A program made the position numbers and the translations under genes. Below are positions 39,486 to 40,694 of a stretch of 40,694 nucleotides of DNA, in pieces. The first letter of the stretch is position 1. The number at the start of each line of letters is the position of its first letter. Origin of the DNA: JBCBTJ01 sp964597685. GTDB taxonomy: Bacteria; Pseudomonadota; Alphaproteobacteria; Caulobacterales; Hyphomonadaceae. The DNA lies in NCBI GenBank assembly GCA_964597685.1, contig CAZQZC010000002.1, positions 1-40,694 of the forward strand. Reading direction: 5' to 3'. The notes beneath the pieces are model-generated. The model saw nothing but the letters and a program-made list of their open reading frames with translations. It made no database searches and had not been told where the DNA came from.

Positions 39486-40694
39486 CCTGCCGGCTTCTTC
39501 GCAATGCGGATGTTCAGCTCTTTCAATTGATGCTCGCCCACCGGCGACGGCGCACCCATCATCAAATCACGCGCTTGCTGGTTCATCGGGAACAGAGTGA
39601 CGTCGCGGATATTGTCCGCGTCGGCCAGCAGCATGACGATTCGGTCGACGCCGGGCGCGATGCCCCCGTGCGGCGGCGCGCCATAGCGAAACGCGTTCAG
39701 CATGCCGCCAAACTCCGCCTCCACGACCTCGGGTCCATAGCCTGCAAGCTCAAACGCTTTGAGCATAATGTCCGGCCGGTGGTTTCTGATCGCGCCAGAA
39801 GACAGCTCCACCCCGTTACAGACAATGTCGTACTGGAACGCTTTGAGGTCCAAGATCTCCTCGTCCGACGCCGCTGTCTCCAACCCATCCAGCCCGCCCT
39901 GCGGCATTGAGAAGGGGTTGTGCGAGAAGTCGATCTTCTTTGCATCCTCGTCCCACTCATACATCGGGAAGTCGACGATCCAGCAGAACCGGAAAACACC
40001 GGGTTCGACGAGGTTGAGCTCTTGACCGATTCGAGCGCGCGCCGCGCCTTGAAGCCGTTCGGCGTCCGACTTCTTGCCCGCGGCGAAAAACAGCGCGTCG
40101 CCGGCTTTAACTCCGGCGCGCTCCGCCATGAGCGCCAGCGCCTCGGGCGCGAAGAATTTTGCGATCGGGCCTGTGCCGACAAGGACGCCGCCCTCCTCGG
40201 CCAGACGCATATAGCCGAGCCCCGGCGCCTGCATCTCTTTCTTCGCCCAGGAATCCATCTTGTCGAAGAAGGAGCGCGGCTGGTCGGCGGTGTTCGGCGC
40301 AGGGATCGCCCGGACGATTCCGCCGCCATCCACGATCTTCTTGAAGACCGCGAGGGTGACGTCTTCCCGCGTCACAATGTCGGAGACGTCCGCGCACGCG
40401 ATCGGGATGCGCAGATCCGGCTTGTCGGAGCCGTACTTCAGCATCGCCTCGGCGTAGGGAATGCGCGGGAACGGCCCGTCGGGAACCTGCCGGCCCTTGC
40501 CCTGCCAGTCTGCGAATTCTTCAAAGACGCCCCGCATCACGGGTTCGATGGCCTGGTACACGTCTTCCTGGGTGACGAAGCTCATCTCCACGTCGAGCTG
40601 ATAAAACTCACCGGGGGAGCGGTCGGCCCGGGCGTCCTCGTCCCGGAAGCAGGCGGCGATCTGGAAGTACCGATCAACGCCCGAGACCATGATC
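39482..40694 (-). CDS. aspS: Aspartate-tRNA ligase, C-terminal part (cut by window end)
   Basis: About 403 residues of a class II aminoacyl-tRNA synthetase; the anticodon-binding domain and first part of the catalytic domain lie beyond the window. Visible are motif 2 (CFRDEDARADRSPGEFYQLDVEMSF), the GAD insertion typical of bacterial AspRS and motif 3 (GGIAPGVDRIVMLL). The end NIRDVTLFPMNQQARDLMMGAPS is characteristic. The Met at 40690 is internal (VSGVDRYFQIA continues the upstream sequence). Its stop overlaps the stop of the convergent pentapeptide-repeat gene. Confidence 0.95.
   Translation of the reverse strand, partial: IMVSGVDRYFQIAACFRDEDARADRSPGEFYQLDVEMSFVTQEDVYQAIEPVMRGVFEEFADWQGKGRQVPDGPFPRIPYAEAMLKYGSDKPDLRIPIACADVSDIVTREDVTLAVFKKIVDGGGIVRAIPAPNTADQPRSFFDKMDSWAKKEMQAPGLGYMRLAEEGGVLVGTGPIAKFFAPEALALMAERAGVKAGDALFFAAGKKSDAERLQGAARARIGQELNLVEPGVFRFCWIVDFPMYEWDEDAKKIDFSHNPFSMPQGGLDGLETAASDEEILDLKAFQYDIVCNGVELSSGAIRNHRPDIMLKAFELAGYGPEVVEAEFGGMLNAFRYGAPPHGGIAPGVDRIVMLLADADNIRDVTLFPMNQQARDLMMGAPSPVGEHQLKELNIRIAKKPAG

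Overview
The window looks like part of an alphaproteobacterial chromosome, GC-rich and dense with genes. The best taxonomic evidence is the block aroQ-accB-accC-aat facing a DUF2155 / MlaD / NDUFA12-type operon, an arrangement typical of Alphaproteobacteria. A Hyphomonadaceae-, Parvularcula- or Caulobacter-like organism is an inference; no rRNA or full marker set is present. Ten Ns at 28893-28902 show that this is a draft assembly.

Layout. 1-26: the 3' end of a tRNA-Gly. 301-2232: a zinc-homeostasis pair (CobW/ZigA-type GTPase and DUF1826 protein) behind a weak Zur-like site. 2332-5154: a Tat-exported dienelactone-hydrolase-like enzyme, a PhoX remnant, a HupE/UreJ metal permease and a small NTF2-like protein. 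5266-10333: an M3 lipoprotein peptidase, a true formylglycine-generating enzyme and a secreted H-type-lectin/DUF11-like protein. 10437-21117: the most interesting region, described below. 21148-24142: an NrtS-like membrane protein, an acyl-CoA dehydrogenase, ThiO and a small unknown. 24306-28019: a Fur-box-preceded ferric-iron ABC importer. 28104-30349: a periplasmic M48-TPR protease (interrupted by the assembly gap) and a ScsC-like DsbA. 30369-31494: thiG and thiS with a TPP riboswitch placed between them. 31557-35755: aroQ, accB, accC and aat facing DUF2155, MlaD and NDUFA12. 35927-38152: a 741-residue protein that resembles the C-terminal third of B12-dependent ribonucleotide reductase (NrdJ) but has no catalytic barrel. 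38214-39485: two exported pentapeptide-repeat proteins. 39482-end: the C-terminal part of aspS.

The 10.4-21.1 kb region encodes a membrane-anchored Ser/Thr kinase with an extracytoplasmic C-terminus and a PP2C phosphatase with one membrane helix. It also has four FHA (phospho-threonine reader) proteins, two of which join a periplasmic trypsin-like domain to a cytoplasmic FHA domain across one helix; one of these is catalytically intact and one degenerate. Next to them are a TolQ/ExbB/MotA-like channel protein and a partner with a MotB/ExbD-like N-terminal helix whose periplasmic part is a vWA domain rather than a peptidoglycan-binding domain. An oppositely oriented trio between the kinase and the rest encodes a glycine-zipper lipoprotein, another trypsin-like protease and a proline-rich peptidoglycan-binding protein. 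No type VI secretion structural gene is present in the window. My reading, which is inference, is a phospho-threonine-controlled, proton-motive-force-coupled envelope sensing and proteolysis system. I do not recognise it as a described system.

A short repeat with core CTAGGTYGGAATCCGCCCTAG (read on the minus strand) occurs at 21131-21151 and 30346-30366, with a shorter relative at 4470-4485. All three lie between convergent genes and supply a stop codon to at least one of them.
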